Positions 7,015-15,417 of a DNA stretch of 64,000 nucleotides are shown here, piece by piece. The position numbers and the translations under genes are program-made. Numbering within the stretch: position 1 is the first letter of the stretch; each line of letters begins with the position of its first letter. The DNA is from Solibacillus isronensis (GTDB taxonomy: Bacteria; Bacillota; Bacilli; Bacillales_A; Planococcaceae): the NCBI RefSeq assembly GCF_900168685.1, contig NZ_FVZN01000014.1:372001-436000 (forward strand), written 5' to 3'. The notes below the pieces were generated by a model, which made no database searches, was not told the DNA's origin, and saw only the letters and a program-made list of their open reading frames with translations.

Positions 7015-8556
7015 ATGAAAAACATTAAGACAGCCATCATTGATATCGGTTCTAACACGATTCGACTTGTACTATACTCCTATAATAAAAACGAAGGTCT
7101 AAAGGAATTCGGAAATATTAAAACAGTAGCCCGCCTGCGCACCTATTTATTGCCAAACGGAGAAATGTCCGAAGAGGGCATTCAGCTGTTGGGTGAGACG
7201 TTAAAATCATTCCGCTTAATATTGGCCGATTATCATGTAACAGACATAAAAGCGGCAGCTACTGCTGCAGTACGTCAAGCGATCAATAATGATGTAATTA
7301 TTACCCGTATGAAAGAAGAAACAGGTATTCTGATTGATATTTTAACGGAAGAAGAAGAAGCGTATTACGGATTTGTTGCCGTTGCCCATTCAATGGATAC
7401 CCCATCTGCAGTGACGATTGATATTGGCGGTGGTTCGACTGAAATTACGTTATTCATCAATAAAAAGCTCCAAAAAACGATCAGCTTTCCATTTGGTACG
7501 GTTTCCTTAAAGCAAAAGTTTGTAAGCGGTACGATTATTAATAAAAGCGAGCGTGAGAAGCTGCGTGCGTTTGTAATGGAACAATTCAGCTCATTGAAAT
7601 GGATAGTTGATGTAGGATTACCGGTTATTGCAATCGGGGGAAGTGCACGTAATATTGCTCAAGTTCATCAACAAAAAATAGGCTATCCACTGTCTGGTGT
7701 TCATCAATATGAGATGAATATCAGCGACTTACAACAACTGCGCGACTATTTGACAGAATTTTCGTACGATAGTCTAAGACAGCTGGATGGCCTTTCTTCA
7801 GACCGGGCCGATATTATTGTTCCAGCATTGGAAGTTTTTATGGCGCTCCTATCTACTGTAAATTCGAACTCTTTCCAGGTCAGTAAAAAAGGCTTGCGGG
7901 AAGGGCTCATTATTAGCCGAGTTTTGCAAGGGAATCCTCAAGCCTATGATAAATACAATGTTTTTGAAGAAAGTGGCCGGCAGCTTGCATTAGCCTATGG
8001 GCGTACAGAAGAGGAAGTACAAACACTGGAATCATTGACAGAGCAATTATACCGGGGCTGTATTAATTTAAAGCTATTTGAATATAGTGAAGTAGATATA
8101 CAGCTATTAAAGAAAGCCGCAAAAGTTTATGGAATCGGAGAATATATCGAGCTGGACTCCTCCAGCCAGCATACATTTTATTTAATCTCCAATCAATCAA
8201 TACCAGGGATGTCGCATATTAATCGGGTTAAACTGGCCTTGCTGGCATCGTATAAAAACCGTGATTACTTTTTGCGTTTTGCACGACCATTTGATTCCTG
8301 GATTTCAAAAGAAGAATTTAAAAAGCTGCGCGATTTTGGCGCAATTTTAAAATTTGTATATGCCCTGAACATGACGAAGCGTAATGTCGTTAAAAATATC
8401 GCGATCCAAAAAGTAAGCAACCAATTTCACATAGAAGTACTGACTTCTGAGCGTGCAATAGCTGAAATGGCTCAGGCAGAAAAACAGAAAAAGCATATTG
8501 AGCGTGTTTTCAAAGGCGATGTAAAACTTAAGTTCAAGGAAGAAAGGCAGGGTTGA
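7015..8556 (+). CDS. ppx: Exopolyphosphatase, Ppx/GppA family
   Basis: 513 aa, the length of Bacillus Ppx. The N-terminal ASKHA fold has AIIDIGSNTIRLVLY, the second motif ATAAVRQA, the Glu-rich ILTEEEEAYYGF and the phosphate loop IDIGGGSTE. The C-terminal ~200 residues form the HD-like helical part. It releases phosphate from polyphosphate ends and/or hydrolyses pppGpp. ATG 7015 follows AAGGAAGTGAAG; an in-frame ORF start at 6928 lies on the cheV terminator side with no ribosome site. Forms an operon with ppk, one base apart, so synthesis and breakdown of polyP are co-expressed. Confidence 0.92.
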   Translation: MKNIKTAIIDIGSNTIRLVLYSYNKNEGLKEFGNIKTVARLRTYLLPNGEMSEEGIQLLGETLKSFRLILADYHVTDIKAAATAAVRQAINNDVIITRMKEETGILIDILTEEEEAYYGFVAVAHSMDTPSAVTIDIGGGSTEITLFINKKLQKTISFPFGTVSLKQKFVSGTIINKSEREKLRAFVMEQFSSLKWIVDVGLPVIAIGGSARNIAQVHQQKIGYPLSGVHQYEMNISDLQQLRDYLTEFSYDSLRQLDGLSSDRADIIVPALEVFMALLSTVNSNSFQVSKKGLREGLIISRVLQGNPQAYDKYNVFEESGRQLALAYGRTEEEVQTLESLTEQLYRGCINLKLFEYSEVDIQLLKKAAKVYGIGEYIELDSSSQHTFYLISNQSIPGMSHINRVKLALLASYKNRDYFLRFARPFDSWISKEEFKKLRDFGAILKFVYALNMTKRNVVKNIAIQKVSNQFHIEVLTSERAIAEMAQAEKQKKHIERVFKGDVKLKFKEERQG

Positions 8557-8557
8557 T

Positions 8558-10732
8558 ATGACAATGAATATGGAAAAGGATCCGCTTTTTGATCCGGAGC
8601 ATGGGGACTTTGAAAATAGTCCGGATTTCAGTATCGAGCTGCTTGAGGAAATTGCTAAGCCGCAGTATTACAACAACCGTGAATTGAGCTGGCTCGCTTT
8701 TAATGAACGAGTTTTGGAAGAAGCGGAAGATACTAATAACCCGTTGTTGGAACGGATGAAGTTTTTGGCAATATTCAGTTCTAATTTGGATGAATTTTTC
8801 ATGGTCCGAGTTGCGGGTTTGCAAGACCAAATTCGTGCAGGTTATCATAAGCCCGAAAATAAGTCCGGATTAACACCGAAAGAGCAGCTTGCTAAAATTG
8901 CTGAACGTACTCAAGCATTAGTAAGACGCCAAACGGAAGTGTACCGCCATTTAGTGCATGAACTTTTACCGAAAGAACATGTGCATATTCTTGATTTGAA
9001 AATGCTGAATGAGCAAGAGAAAAGTTATGTTAATGAATTTTTTGAAGAAACGATATTTCCTGTCCTAACACCTGTTGCGGTCGACGCCTACCGTCCGTTT
9101 CCCACATTGTTGGGACGTACACTCAACTTGTTTGTCATGCTGGAAAACAGCAGTGGGGATTTGGAAAACAACATGGATAAAGTAGCAATTGTTCAAGTAC
9201 CCTCCGTATTGAACCGTTTTATTAAAATTCCGTCAAATGGCAAAAAGACGTTGTTCGTGTTATTGGAAGATGTTATTTCAAGTAATATCGACCGTTTATT
9301 TTTAGGTTATAAAGTGAAATCGACCCAAGCATTTCGGTTAACGCGAAATGCAGATTTGACTATCCATGAGGAAGGTGCACAGGACCTGTTAGTGGAAATC
9401 GAAAAGGAATTGAAAAAGCGCAAATGGGGCGTCGGTTCACGTTTGGAAGTACGTGACGGTGAGATGAATGATGATGTGCTGGATTATTTACTGGATGAAT
9501 TTGAACTGGGAGAATCCGATGTTTTCAAAATTGATGGCCCGCTCGACTTAACGGCAATGTTCGGTTTTGTTAAAGAGATTTCGGTAGGACGGGAGCATCT
9601 GGAGTATGAAAGTTTTATTCCACAGCCTCCCCATGATTTACAGTCGGACGAAAATATATTTGAAAAAGCGTTAACCCAAGATATATTCTTCCATCATCCA
9701 TACGAATCATTTGGACCGATTGTTGATTTTATCGCGGAAGCAGCGGAAGATCCGAGCGTTTTGGCAATTAAGCAAACGCTGTACAGGGTAAGTGGCAATT
9801 CGCCGATTATTCAAGCTTTAAAGCAGGCGGCGGAAAACGGTAAACAGGTGACTGTTTTAGTAGAATTAAAAGCACGATTTGATGAGGAAAATAATGTGCA
9901 TTGGGCCAAACAGCTTGAACAAGCAGGATGCCTTGTCATTTATGGAATGAATAATTTAAAAACACATTCAAAGATTACACTTGTCGTCCGTCGACGCAAT
10001 GGGAAAATTGAACGCTTTGTTCATCTAGGAACCGGCAATTACAATGATGCTACTGCAAAAATCTATACGGATATGGGGATCATTACATCGCATAAAGAAT
10101 TTGGTATTGATGCGACAAACTTCTTTAATTATTTAAGCGGCTATACGGATAAACCTGAATTCCATCATATTGTCGTCGCACCATTTGATATTCGTGATGA
10201 ATTCCTTGATTTAATCGATAAGGAAATTGCATTACATAAGCAATATGGAAACGGGTTTATCCGGGCAAAAATGAATTCTTTAACCGACAAGGATTTAATG
10301 ATGAAACTTTATGAGGCGTCGATTGCAGGAGTAAAAATCGAGCTGATTATCCGTGGCATTTGCTGTCTGCGTCCGGGCATTCCGGGAATTTCGGAAAATA
10401 TAACCGTATTAAGCATTGTTGGCCGTTTCCTTGAGCACTCCCGGATTTTCTGGTTCCATCATAACGGGGAGGATAATCTATATTTATCTTCTGCGGACAT
10501 GATGACCCGGAATATGATTAAACGTGTGGAAATACTGTTTCCGATCTATTCACCGGAAATAAAATATCGGATCCAGCGCATTATGCTGCTACAAATTAAA
10601 GATAATCAAAAAGTACGCATCCAGGATTCAAATGGGAAGTACCATTATAAAGAAGGCCATCATAGTGATGTCCGAATTAACAGTCAGGAAATCTTTCTAG
10701 CCGAGTCACTCGGTTCGATTATGGAAGAATAG
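8558..10732 (+). CDS. ppk: Polyphosphate kinase 1
   Basis: 724 aa with the four-domain PPK1 layout. YYNNRELSWLAFNERVLEEA marks the N domain; THSKITLVV holds His470 and EHSRIFWF holds His627. Their 157-residue separation equals that of the autophosphorylated and second catalytic His of E. coli PPK1. HLGTGNYNDATAKIYTD is the adjacent conserved loop. It polymerises the gamma-phosphate of ATP into polyphosphate and works in reverse. Its ATG is one base after the ppx stop. B. subtilis lacks this pair, while B. cereus-type and many Planococcaceae genomes have it. Confidence 0.95.
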   Translation: MTMNMEKDPLFDPEHGDFENSPDFSIELLEEIAKPQYYNNRELSWLAFNERVLEEAEDTNNPLLERMKFLAIFSSNLDEFFMVRVAGLQDQIRAGYHKPENKSGLTPKEQLAKIAERTQALVRRQTEVYRHLVHELLPKEHVHILDLKMLNEQEKSYVNEFFEETIFPVLTPVAVDAYRPFPTLLGRTLNLFVMLENSSGDLENNMDKVAIVQVPSVLNRFIKIPSNGKKTLFVLLEDVISSNIDRLFLGYKVKSTQAFRLTRNADLTIHEEGAQDLLVEIEKELKKRKWGVGSRLEVRDGEMNDDVLDYLLDEFELGESDVFKIDGPLDLTAMFGFVKEISVGREHLEYESFIPQPPHDLQSDENIFEKALTQDIFFHHPYESFGPIVDFIAEAAEDPSVLAIKQTLYRVSGNSPIIQALKQAAENGKQVTVLVELKARFDEENNVHWAKQLEQAGCLVIYGMNNLKTHSKITLVVRRRNGKIERFVHLGTGNYNDATAKIYTDMGIITSHKEFGIDATNFFNYLSGYTDKPEFHHIVVAPFDIRDEFLDLIDKEIALHKQYGNGFIRAKMNSLTDKDLMMKLYEASIAGVKIELIIRGICCLRPGIPGISENITVLSIVGRFLEHSRIFWFHHNGEDNLYLSSADMMTRNMIKRVEILFPIYSPEIKYRIQRIMLLQIKDNQKVRIQDSNGKYHYKEGHHSDVRINSQEIFLAESLGSIMEE

Positions 10733-10743
10733 TAGAAGAGATT

Positions 10744-10773
10744 AAGCTATGGACAAAATGTTCATAGCTTTTT
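10744..10773 (+). terminator. ppx-ppk terminator
   Basis: AAGCTATG (10744-10751) / CATAGCTT (10763-10770) followed by T-run. Confidence 0.85.
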
Positions 10774-10800
10774 GGTTTTATCTGGTGCCGGGACTGGGGA

Positions 10801-10980
10801 TTTATTAGAACAACTATAAAAGTTATTAGAATAAAGAACCGCGATATTAGAACATCTGAAGGTGATATTAGATCAAAGCACATAAATTTTAGAACATGTT
10901 GATGATATATTAGCACATCGCAATTTTATTGGAACAAATAAATTTATATTAGACGATTTGACGGTATATTAGAAAATCCA
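10801..10980. repeat. Phased nine-unit intergenic repeat array, copy 1
   Basis: Nine imperfect units with core TATTAGAACA (variants TTAGAATA, TTAGATCA, TTAGCACA, TTGGAACA, TTAGAAAA). The TTAG/TTGG cores begin at 10805, 10826, 10847, 10868, 10889, 10910, 10929, 10949 and 10969, giving spacings 21,21,21,21,21,19,20,20. The 9-11 nt between cores are not conserved. The array fills most of the 415-bp gap between the ppk terminator and the fadH relic; the stretch 10981-11100 after it is AT-rich with no gene. A second array with the same spacing series is at 27863-28042. Confidence 0.8.
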
Positions 10981-11107
10981 AACTCATTACTCACTCCATT
11001 CCTCTAAAAAAGAAAACCTACTATATAAACAGTAAAATCCTACATAGAACAGAGAAATTTTAATATTTTAGTATTTATTTCTCCTCTATTATAGTAAACT
11101 CTATTTA

Positions 11108-11123
11108 TGAATGACTGTTCATT
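11108..11123. promoter_or_regulatory. FadR-type operator before the fadH relic
   Basis: TGAATGACTGTTCATT: AATGA and TCATT arms around CTGT, close to the Bacillus FadR (YsiA) consensus TGAATGA-N-N-TCATTCA. It sits ~25 bp before the start codon. FadR represses beta-oxidation genes and is released by long-chain acyl-CoA. Confidence 0.6.
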
Positions 11124-11147
11124 TTATAGGCGAAGGGGATGGATAAA

Positions 11148-11492
11148 ATGTTACAAGGCAAGGCTGGAGCTGGCGTTATTCATTCAGCTGCCGCAAAAGC
11201 CGGGGTGCTCTCGTTGACACGTTCGCTTGCGGTTGAATGGGGCGGCCAATATGGGATTCGCGTAAATGCCATTGCACCAGGGCCAATTGAGCGTACAGGC
11301 GGGGCCGATAAATTATGGGAATCGGAAGAACAAGCAAAACGTACATTGAATTCTGTTCCATTAAGGCGTCTTGGCACACCTGAGGAAATAGCCGATCTAG
11401 CGGTATTTATGCTATCAGATAAGGCAAGCTATTTAAACGGAGAATGCATTACTTTAGATGGCGGACAATGGCTGAATCAGCACCCGTTTTAA
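11148..11492 (+). pseudogene. fadH: 2,4-dienoyl-CoA reductase (FadH), internally deleted
   Basis: Remnant of 114 codons from an SDR protein of ~255 aa. The C-terminal half is intact and FadH-like: HSAAAKAGVLSLTRSLAVEW, NAIAPGPIERTGG, LRRLGTPEEIADLAVFMLSD, ITLDGGQWLNQ. Only the start (MLQGK) remains of the N-terminal half; roughly 140 codons holding the NAD(P)-binding Rossmann motif and the NNAAG region are missing, and the join is in frame at LQGK/AGAG. A good ribosome site (GAAGGGG) and a FadR-type operator remain. Without the cofactor site it cannot be a reductase. I start at ATG 11148, since ATG 11139 touches the ribosome site. Confidence 0.85.
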
Positions 11493-11574
11493 CTTTTTTA
11501 AATGATATCATAAAAGAATAAATTCCAAATTATTGCTGTATACTATCGCTAACTGTTAAAAGGAGGCGATCACA

Positions 11575-11811
11575 ATCGGAATATGGCTTTATCCAACGAT
11601 TTTTGTTGTCATCATACTATGTTTTATAGGCTATTATTTAACGGTACGTGTTGGACATAATATAGAAGGCAGCGGTCAGGAACGTGATTCGGAAGTGCCT
11701 GAAGAAATTCAGGAGCATCCATTCCTGCTCAACCCGATTATTTTATCGTATGCAGTTTTTGGCACATTTACAGGTATTATTATTTTTTATTATTGGGCAA
11801 GGGGTTACTGA
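11575..11811 (+). CDS. Small membrane protein apparently starting at ATC
   Basis: 78 aa with two membrane helices (~4-22: WLYPTIFVVIILCFIGYYL; ~54-74: PIILSYAVFGTFTGIIIFYY) separated by an acidic loop (ERDSEVPEEIQEHP). AGGAGG at 11561-11566 is spaced 8 nt from ATC 11575-11577, exactly where a start codon should be, and no ATG, GTG or TTG occurs in this frame nearby. Either ATC initiates weakly, or the start codon was lost by mutation or sequencing error. A strong terminator follows. Function unknown; I do not recognise the family. Confidence 0.6.
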   Translation: MGIWLYPTIFVVIILCFIGYYLTVRVGHNIEGSGQERDSEVPEEIQEHPFLLNPIILSYAVFGTFTGIIIFYYWARGY

Positions 11812-11818
11812 AAATAAT

Positions 11819-11857
11819 GCATAATGGGACGAATCTTCTCGTCTTATTATGCTTTTT
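11819..11857 (+). terminator. Terminator of the small membrane protein gene
   Basis: 14-bp stem (two G-T pairs): 11819-11832 pairs with 11839-11852 around ATCTTC, followed by TTTTT. Confidence 0.85.
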
Positions 11858-11906
11858 CTTTTGCAATCATAGGCGCCTTTCATAGTCATAAAAATGATCT
11901 GTATGG

Positions 11907-12018
11907 TATGATAGAGATTAGAGAAACTGTTTTGTCGAAAGACGGGGCAAAGAATAACGGCAGTAAGTTTTCAGTTTATCTTAGTATGGTGCTGCCCGTT
12001 ATTAGCGGGATAAAGGAG
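11907..12018 (+). promoter_or_regulatory. Promoter and structured leader of cbpB
   Basis: A TATGAT at 11907-11912 is the likely -10 (weak -35). The leader has a GTC-GAAA-GAC hairpin (11934-11943) and a long stem AATAACGGCAG (11953-11963) / CTGCCCGTTATT (11992-12003) ending 9 nt before the AAGGAG at 12013-12018. It may modulate translation. It does not fit a riboswitch class that I can confirm. Confidence 0.4.
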
Positions 12019-12027
12019 TAGAATGTC

Positions 12028-12471
12028 ATGATTTCAACGAACAACAGAGCTTTACTAGATATGCCTATAAAAGATTTTATTATTTCATCTGAGAAGGTCG
12101 CCCATGTACAAAGTGGAAACAACGCTGAACATGCATTATTAGTTTTAACAAAAACGGGGTATTCTTCTATTCCGGTTCTGGATGTAAAGTATCGGTTAAA
12201 AGGATTATTAAGTACCAAAATGATAACGGAGTCTATTTTAGGCTTAGAGCGAATTGAATATGATAGATTAGCAGACATTCGTGTGGATGAGGTCATGAAC
12301 CAGGAAGTTGTGTATTTAAAAATTACGGATACATTCCAACGTGCACTCGATCTAGTAATTAACCACGCCTTTTTATGTGTAGTCGATGAAGAGGGCACAT
12401 TTGTCGGTATTATGACGCGAAGAATTATTTTAAAACAATTAAAGAAATATATTTACCAGCAAAACGCTTAA
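12028..12471 (+). CDS. cbpB: Two-CBS-domain protein CbpB (YkuL)
   Basis: 147 aa made almost entirely of two CBS domains (~10-70 with SIPVLDVKYRLKGLLSTKMI; ~80-140 with CVVDEEGTFVGIMTRR). In B. subtilis and Listeria, CbpB binds c-di-AMP and, when free of it, activates the (p)ppGpp synthetase Rel. AAGGAG at 12013-12018 fits ATG 12028. The order cbpB-ccpC-dapH-dapL is the same as in B. subtilis (ykuL-ccpC-ykuQ-ykuR), which supports the name. Confidence 0.88.
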   Translation: MISTNNRALLDMPIKDFIISSEKVAHVQSGNNAEHALLVLTKTGYSSIPVLDVKYRLKGLLSTKMITESILGLERIEYDRLADIRVDEVMNQEVVYLKITDTFQRALDLVINHAFLCVVDEEGTFVGIMTRRIILKQLKKYIYQQNA

Positions 12472-12478
12472 AATATGT

Positions 12479-12512
12479 CGACAAAGTCCTAATGGGATTT
12501 TGTCGTTTTTTT
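12479..12512 (+). terminator. cbpB terminator
   Basis: CGACAAAGTCC (12479-12489) / GGGATTTTGTCG (12494-12505) then seven T. It contains the ATG at 12492 that would extend ccpC, arguing against that start. Confidence 0.9.
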
Positions 12513-12542
12513 AACCGTTTGTTCGGAAAGGAAGGGTTGTCA

Positions 12543-13442
12543 GTGACAGCAACAGAAGCAGAGATCATTAAAGTGTTGGCAGAAGAGAGAAATATGCGAA
12601 AAGCGGCAGAACGCCTTTTTTTAACGCAACCAGCACTGTCACAGCGACTTCAATCAATTGAAAAAGAATGGGGCGTACAAATATTTATTCGTTCCCAAAA
12701 AGGATTAACACCAACGCCTGCGGGAGAACTGGTTATTCAATATTCAAATGATTTGATTGTAAAGCGGGAGGAAATTTTTGAAACGATCCACTCGTTGAAC
12801 ACAAAAGTGCACGGTACATTAAAAATTGCCTGTGCTTCGATTGTCGGTCAAAATTGGCTGCCAAAAGTATTAAAAGACTATGTAACAAAATATCCGGATA
12901 CGAAAATTTCATTAATTACTGGATGGAGCTCTGAAATCATAAAAGCTCTTTATGACGGCGAAGCACATATCGGCATTGTCCGCGGACAGGCAGAATGGAA
13001 AGGGAAGAAAATTCATTTGTTCCGCGATACGATGTACTTAGTGGATAAGGAAATCCAGGATATGGAAGATATATTGACATCCGACCGCCCGTTTATCCAA
13101 TTTAAAAGCGATTCGAATTATTACCAGGAAATTCAGCAATGGTGGCAACGTCATTTCAACTACAATCCAAAACATCAAATCATTGTAGATCAGATTGAAA
13201 CTTGTAAGCAAATGGCTGTAAATGGTATCGGTTATGCTATTTTACCTTCAATTACGTTGAACGGTGAAGAAAATGTTCATAAAATCCCTTTAGCCAATAA
13301 TGGCAATGATGACGGGCTAACACGGGATACATGGCTGATCGGATATGAATCGACATTCGAATTACGCCAAGTGGAAGCTTTTGTCGATTTAGTACAAGAT
13401 CATGCACGCTGCCTGTATGATTACTCAAGTGAAACCAACTAA
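12543..13442 (+). CDS. ccpC: LysR-type regulator CcpC
   Basis: 299 aa. N-terminal winged helix-turn-helix (AEERNMRKAAERLFLTQPAL then SQRLQSIEKEWGV) and a C-terminal periplasmic-binding-protein-like effector domain. CcpC represses citZ and citB (citrate synthase, aconitase) in response to citrate. Name supported by its place right after cbpB and before dapH, as in B. subtilis. GTG 12543 follows GGAAAGGAAGGG; the in-frame ATG 12492 lies inside the cbpB terminator. Confidence 0.85.
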   Translation: MTATEAEIIKVLAEERNMRKAAERLFLTQPALSQRLQSIEKEWGVQIFIRSQKGLTPTPAGELVIQYSNDLIVKREEIFETIHSLNTKVHGTLKIACASIVGQNWLPKVLKDYVTKYPDTKISLITGWSSEIIKALYDGEAHIGIVRGQAEWKGKKIHLFRDTMYLVDKEIQDMEDILTSDRPFIQFKSDSNYYQEIQQWWQRHFNYNPKHQIIVDQIETCKQMAVNGIGYAILPSITLNGEENVHKIPLANNGNDDGLTRDTWLIGYESTFELRQVEAFVDLVQDHARCLYDYSSETN

Positions 13443-13518
13443 AAAAATAGTTTTAATATTACTGAAAATTTAGTACAATTATTCATGTTAAAAAATCTAA
13501 CACGCAGCGAGGTGTCAT

Positions 13519-14232
13519 ATGGAAAAATTAAATGCACAACAAATTATTGATTTTATTTCAGAAGCAAAAAAGGTAACACCAGTAAAGGTTTATGTAAAGG
13601 GAATTGGTGTTGCGGATTTATCATTTGGTACCGAAAGCAAAGTGTTTGGTGAAGGTAATAATGCGGTAGTTTTTGGTGAATGGACTGAAATTGAAGCATC
13701 ATTAAAAAAATATGCAGATCTTATCGAAGACTATGTAGTAGAAAGTGATCGTCGTAATTCGGGTGTACCACTTTTAGATACGAAAAAAATAAATGCACGA
13801 ATTGAACCAGGTGCAATTATCCGTGATCAAGTTACAATCGGTGACAATGCAGTCATTATGATGGGTGCCATCATTAATATTGGCGCAGAAATTGGTGCAA
13901 AATCAATGATTGATATGGGCGCGGTACTAGGTGGTCGTGCAACAGTAGGAGCAAACTGCCATATCGGTGCAGGAACTGTTCTTGCAGGCGTAGTAGAACC
14001 ACCGAGTGCTTTACCGGTTGTTGTAGAAGATGATGTTGTCATCGGTGCAAATGCCGTAGTATTGGAAGGTGTTCGCATCGGTAAAGGTGCAGTAGTAGCA
14101 GCAGGAGCAATCGTTATTAAAGACGTTGAGCCATACACAGTCGTTGCAGGAGTACCAGCTCGTCAAATCAAAGTATTGGACGAAAAAACAAAATCGAAAA
14201 CAGAAATTATCGATTCACTGCGTAACTTATAA
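13519..14232 (+). CDS. dapH: Tetrahydrodipicolinate N-acetyltransferase
   Basis: 237 aa, normal length. Residues ~95-205 are hexapeptide repeats of a left-handed beta helix ([40 protein letters not shown]), with an N-terminal alpha/beta domain. It acetylates tetrahydrodipicolinate with acetyl-CoA, the first step of the acetylase branch of DAP/lysine synthesis. Good ribosome site GCGAGGTG. In an operon with dapL 15 bp downstream. I see no lysine riboswitch in the 76-bp gap upstream. Confidence 0.95.
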   Translation: MEKLNAQQIIDFISEAKKVTPVKVYVKGIGVADLSFGTESKVFGEGNNAVVFGEWTEIEASLKKYADLIEDYVVESDRRNSGVPLLDTKKINARIEPGAIIRDQVTIGDNAVIMMGAIINIGAEIGAKSMIDMGAVLGGRATVGANCHIGAGTVLAGVVEPPSALPVVVEDDVVIGANAVVLEGVRIGKGAVVAAGAIVIKDVEPYTVVAGVPARQIKVLDEKTKSKTEIIDSLRNL

Positions 14233-14247
14233 AAAGGCGGGAACGAC

Positions 14248-15369
14248 ATGAGGCATCTTATTGAAGTAAGAAGAGACCTACATAAAATTCCTGAAGTAGG
14301 CTTTAATGAATTTAAAACACAGAGCTATTTACTCCATTTTATTTCAAATCTGAATCAGCAGCATTTGCAAATAACGACTTGGAAAACAGGAATTGTTGTA
14401 TTTATACAAGGGATAAGCCCGTCAAAGCTGATTGGTTGGCGTACAGATATAGATGCACTTCCTGTACAAGAAGAGACAGGACTCCCGTTTGAATCGGAGT
14501 ATGCCGGTTTTATGCATGCTTGCGGTCATGATTGTCATATGTCGATTGCGCTTGGACTTGTAGAGGCGTTTTCAAAACAGCCGCCTGTTCAAAATGTCGT
14601 TGTTTATTTCCAACCTGCGGAGGAAGGTCCAGGTGGTGCAGAACCGATGCTGGAGTGGCTAAAAGCAGAACAGCCTCATCTTGTTGCAGATGAACTCTAT
14701 GCACTACATATCGCTCCGGAATATCCGGTAGGTACGATTGCAACAAGACCAGGGCTTCTGTTTGCCAATACTTCCGAGCTGTTTATTGATTTGAAAGGGA
14801 TTGGCGGTCATGCAGCCTACCCTCATAAAACAAGGGATATGACGGTTGCGGCATCCAATTTAGTGATGCAGCTGCAAACAATTATAAGCCGGAATGTCAA
14901 TCCAATGGATAGTGCAGTCATTACGATCGGAAAAATGACTTCTGGTACAGTTCAGAATGTCATTGCAGAAAATGCGCGTCTTGAAGGAACAATTCGAACA
15001 TTGAATGCACAGGCAATGGCAGAAGTAAAACGTCGTATTGAAGCAATATGCAAAGGAATTGAAGCCGCATTTGAATGCTCTATCGCTATTGATTACGGCT
15101 CAATGTATTATGAGGTAAATAATGATCCTAATTGTGCCAATGCTTTACTGGAGTTTGCTGAACAGTTTGAAGGGACAACCGCTTATGAATGTCCTGCTGC
15201 AATGACAGGTGAAGACTTCGGTTATTTCATCAAGGATTTGCCAGGCGCGATGTTCTGGACAGGAGCCAATTCAAACTACGGCCTCCACCATGCTAAAATG
15301 GCACCGGACGAATCACTTATTCCTCTAAATTGCCGCTTCGTCGAACAATTTATCCGCCAGCTGGTATAA
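14248..15369 (+). CDS. dapL: N-acetyldiaminopimelate deacetylase (YkuR)
   Basis: 373-aa M20-family metallopeptidase fold. Metal-binding motifs: [10 protein letters not shown] (~89-98), [12 protein letters not shown] (~132-143, catalytic Glu pair) and a later His in LHIAPE; a dimerisation domain is inserted at ~175-285. It removes the acetyl group from N-acetyl-LL-diaminopimelate, completing the dapH branch. Synteny with ykuQ-ykuR in B. subtilis separates it from general amidohydrolases of the same fold. Ribosome site AAAGGCGGG. Confidence 0.92.
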   Translation: MRHLIEVRRDLHKIPEVGFNEFKTQSYLLHFISNLNQQHLQITTWKTGIVVFIQGISPSKLIGWRTDIDALPVQEETGLPFESEYAGFMHACGHDCHMSIALGLVEAFSKQPPVQNVVVYFQPAEEGPGGAEPMLEWLKAEQPHLVADELYALHIAPEYPVGTIATRPGLLFANTSELFIDLKGIGGHAAYPHKTRDMTVAASNLVMQLQTIISRNVNPMDSAVITIGKMTSGTVQNVIAENARLEGTIRTLNAQAMAEVKRRIEAICKGIEAAFECSIAIDYGSMYYEVNNDPNCANALLEFAEQFEGTTAYECPAAMTGEDFGYFIKDLPGAMFWTGANSNYGLHHAKMAPDESLIPLNCRFVEQFIRQLV

Positions 15370-15376
15370 CATACGA

Positions 15377-15412
15377 AAAAGGCTATCCAATAAATTTTGG
15401 ATAGCCTTTTTT
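15377..15412. terminator. Bidirectional terminator, dapL / MFS gene
   Basis: AAAAGGCTATCCAA (15377-15390) / TTGGATAGCCTTTT (15397-15410), T-runs on both strands; genes converge. Confidence 0.92.
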
Positions 15413-15417
15413 AATTA

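Noticed and set aside
10719-10916. Minus-strand ORF with heptapeptide-like repeats (VLIS...) over the array
   Set aside because: The 21-nt period makes a 7-codon pattern by itself. The 19- and 20-nt steps break the frame, there is no ribosome site, and the second array has stops in the same frame.
10801-10980. CRISPR array reading of the TATTAGAACA repeats
   Set aside because: The conserved core is only ~10 nt and the filler 9-11 nt, far too short for repeat-spacer units, and no cas genes are near.
11930-12010. c-di-GMP-I riboswitch before cbpB
   Set aside because: CGAAAG and GCAAAG-like words occur, but the 5' GGCAAA strand and the ACGCAAAG core are absent.
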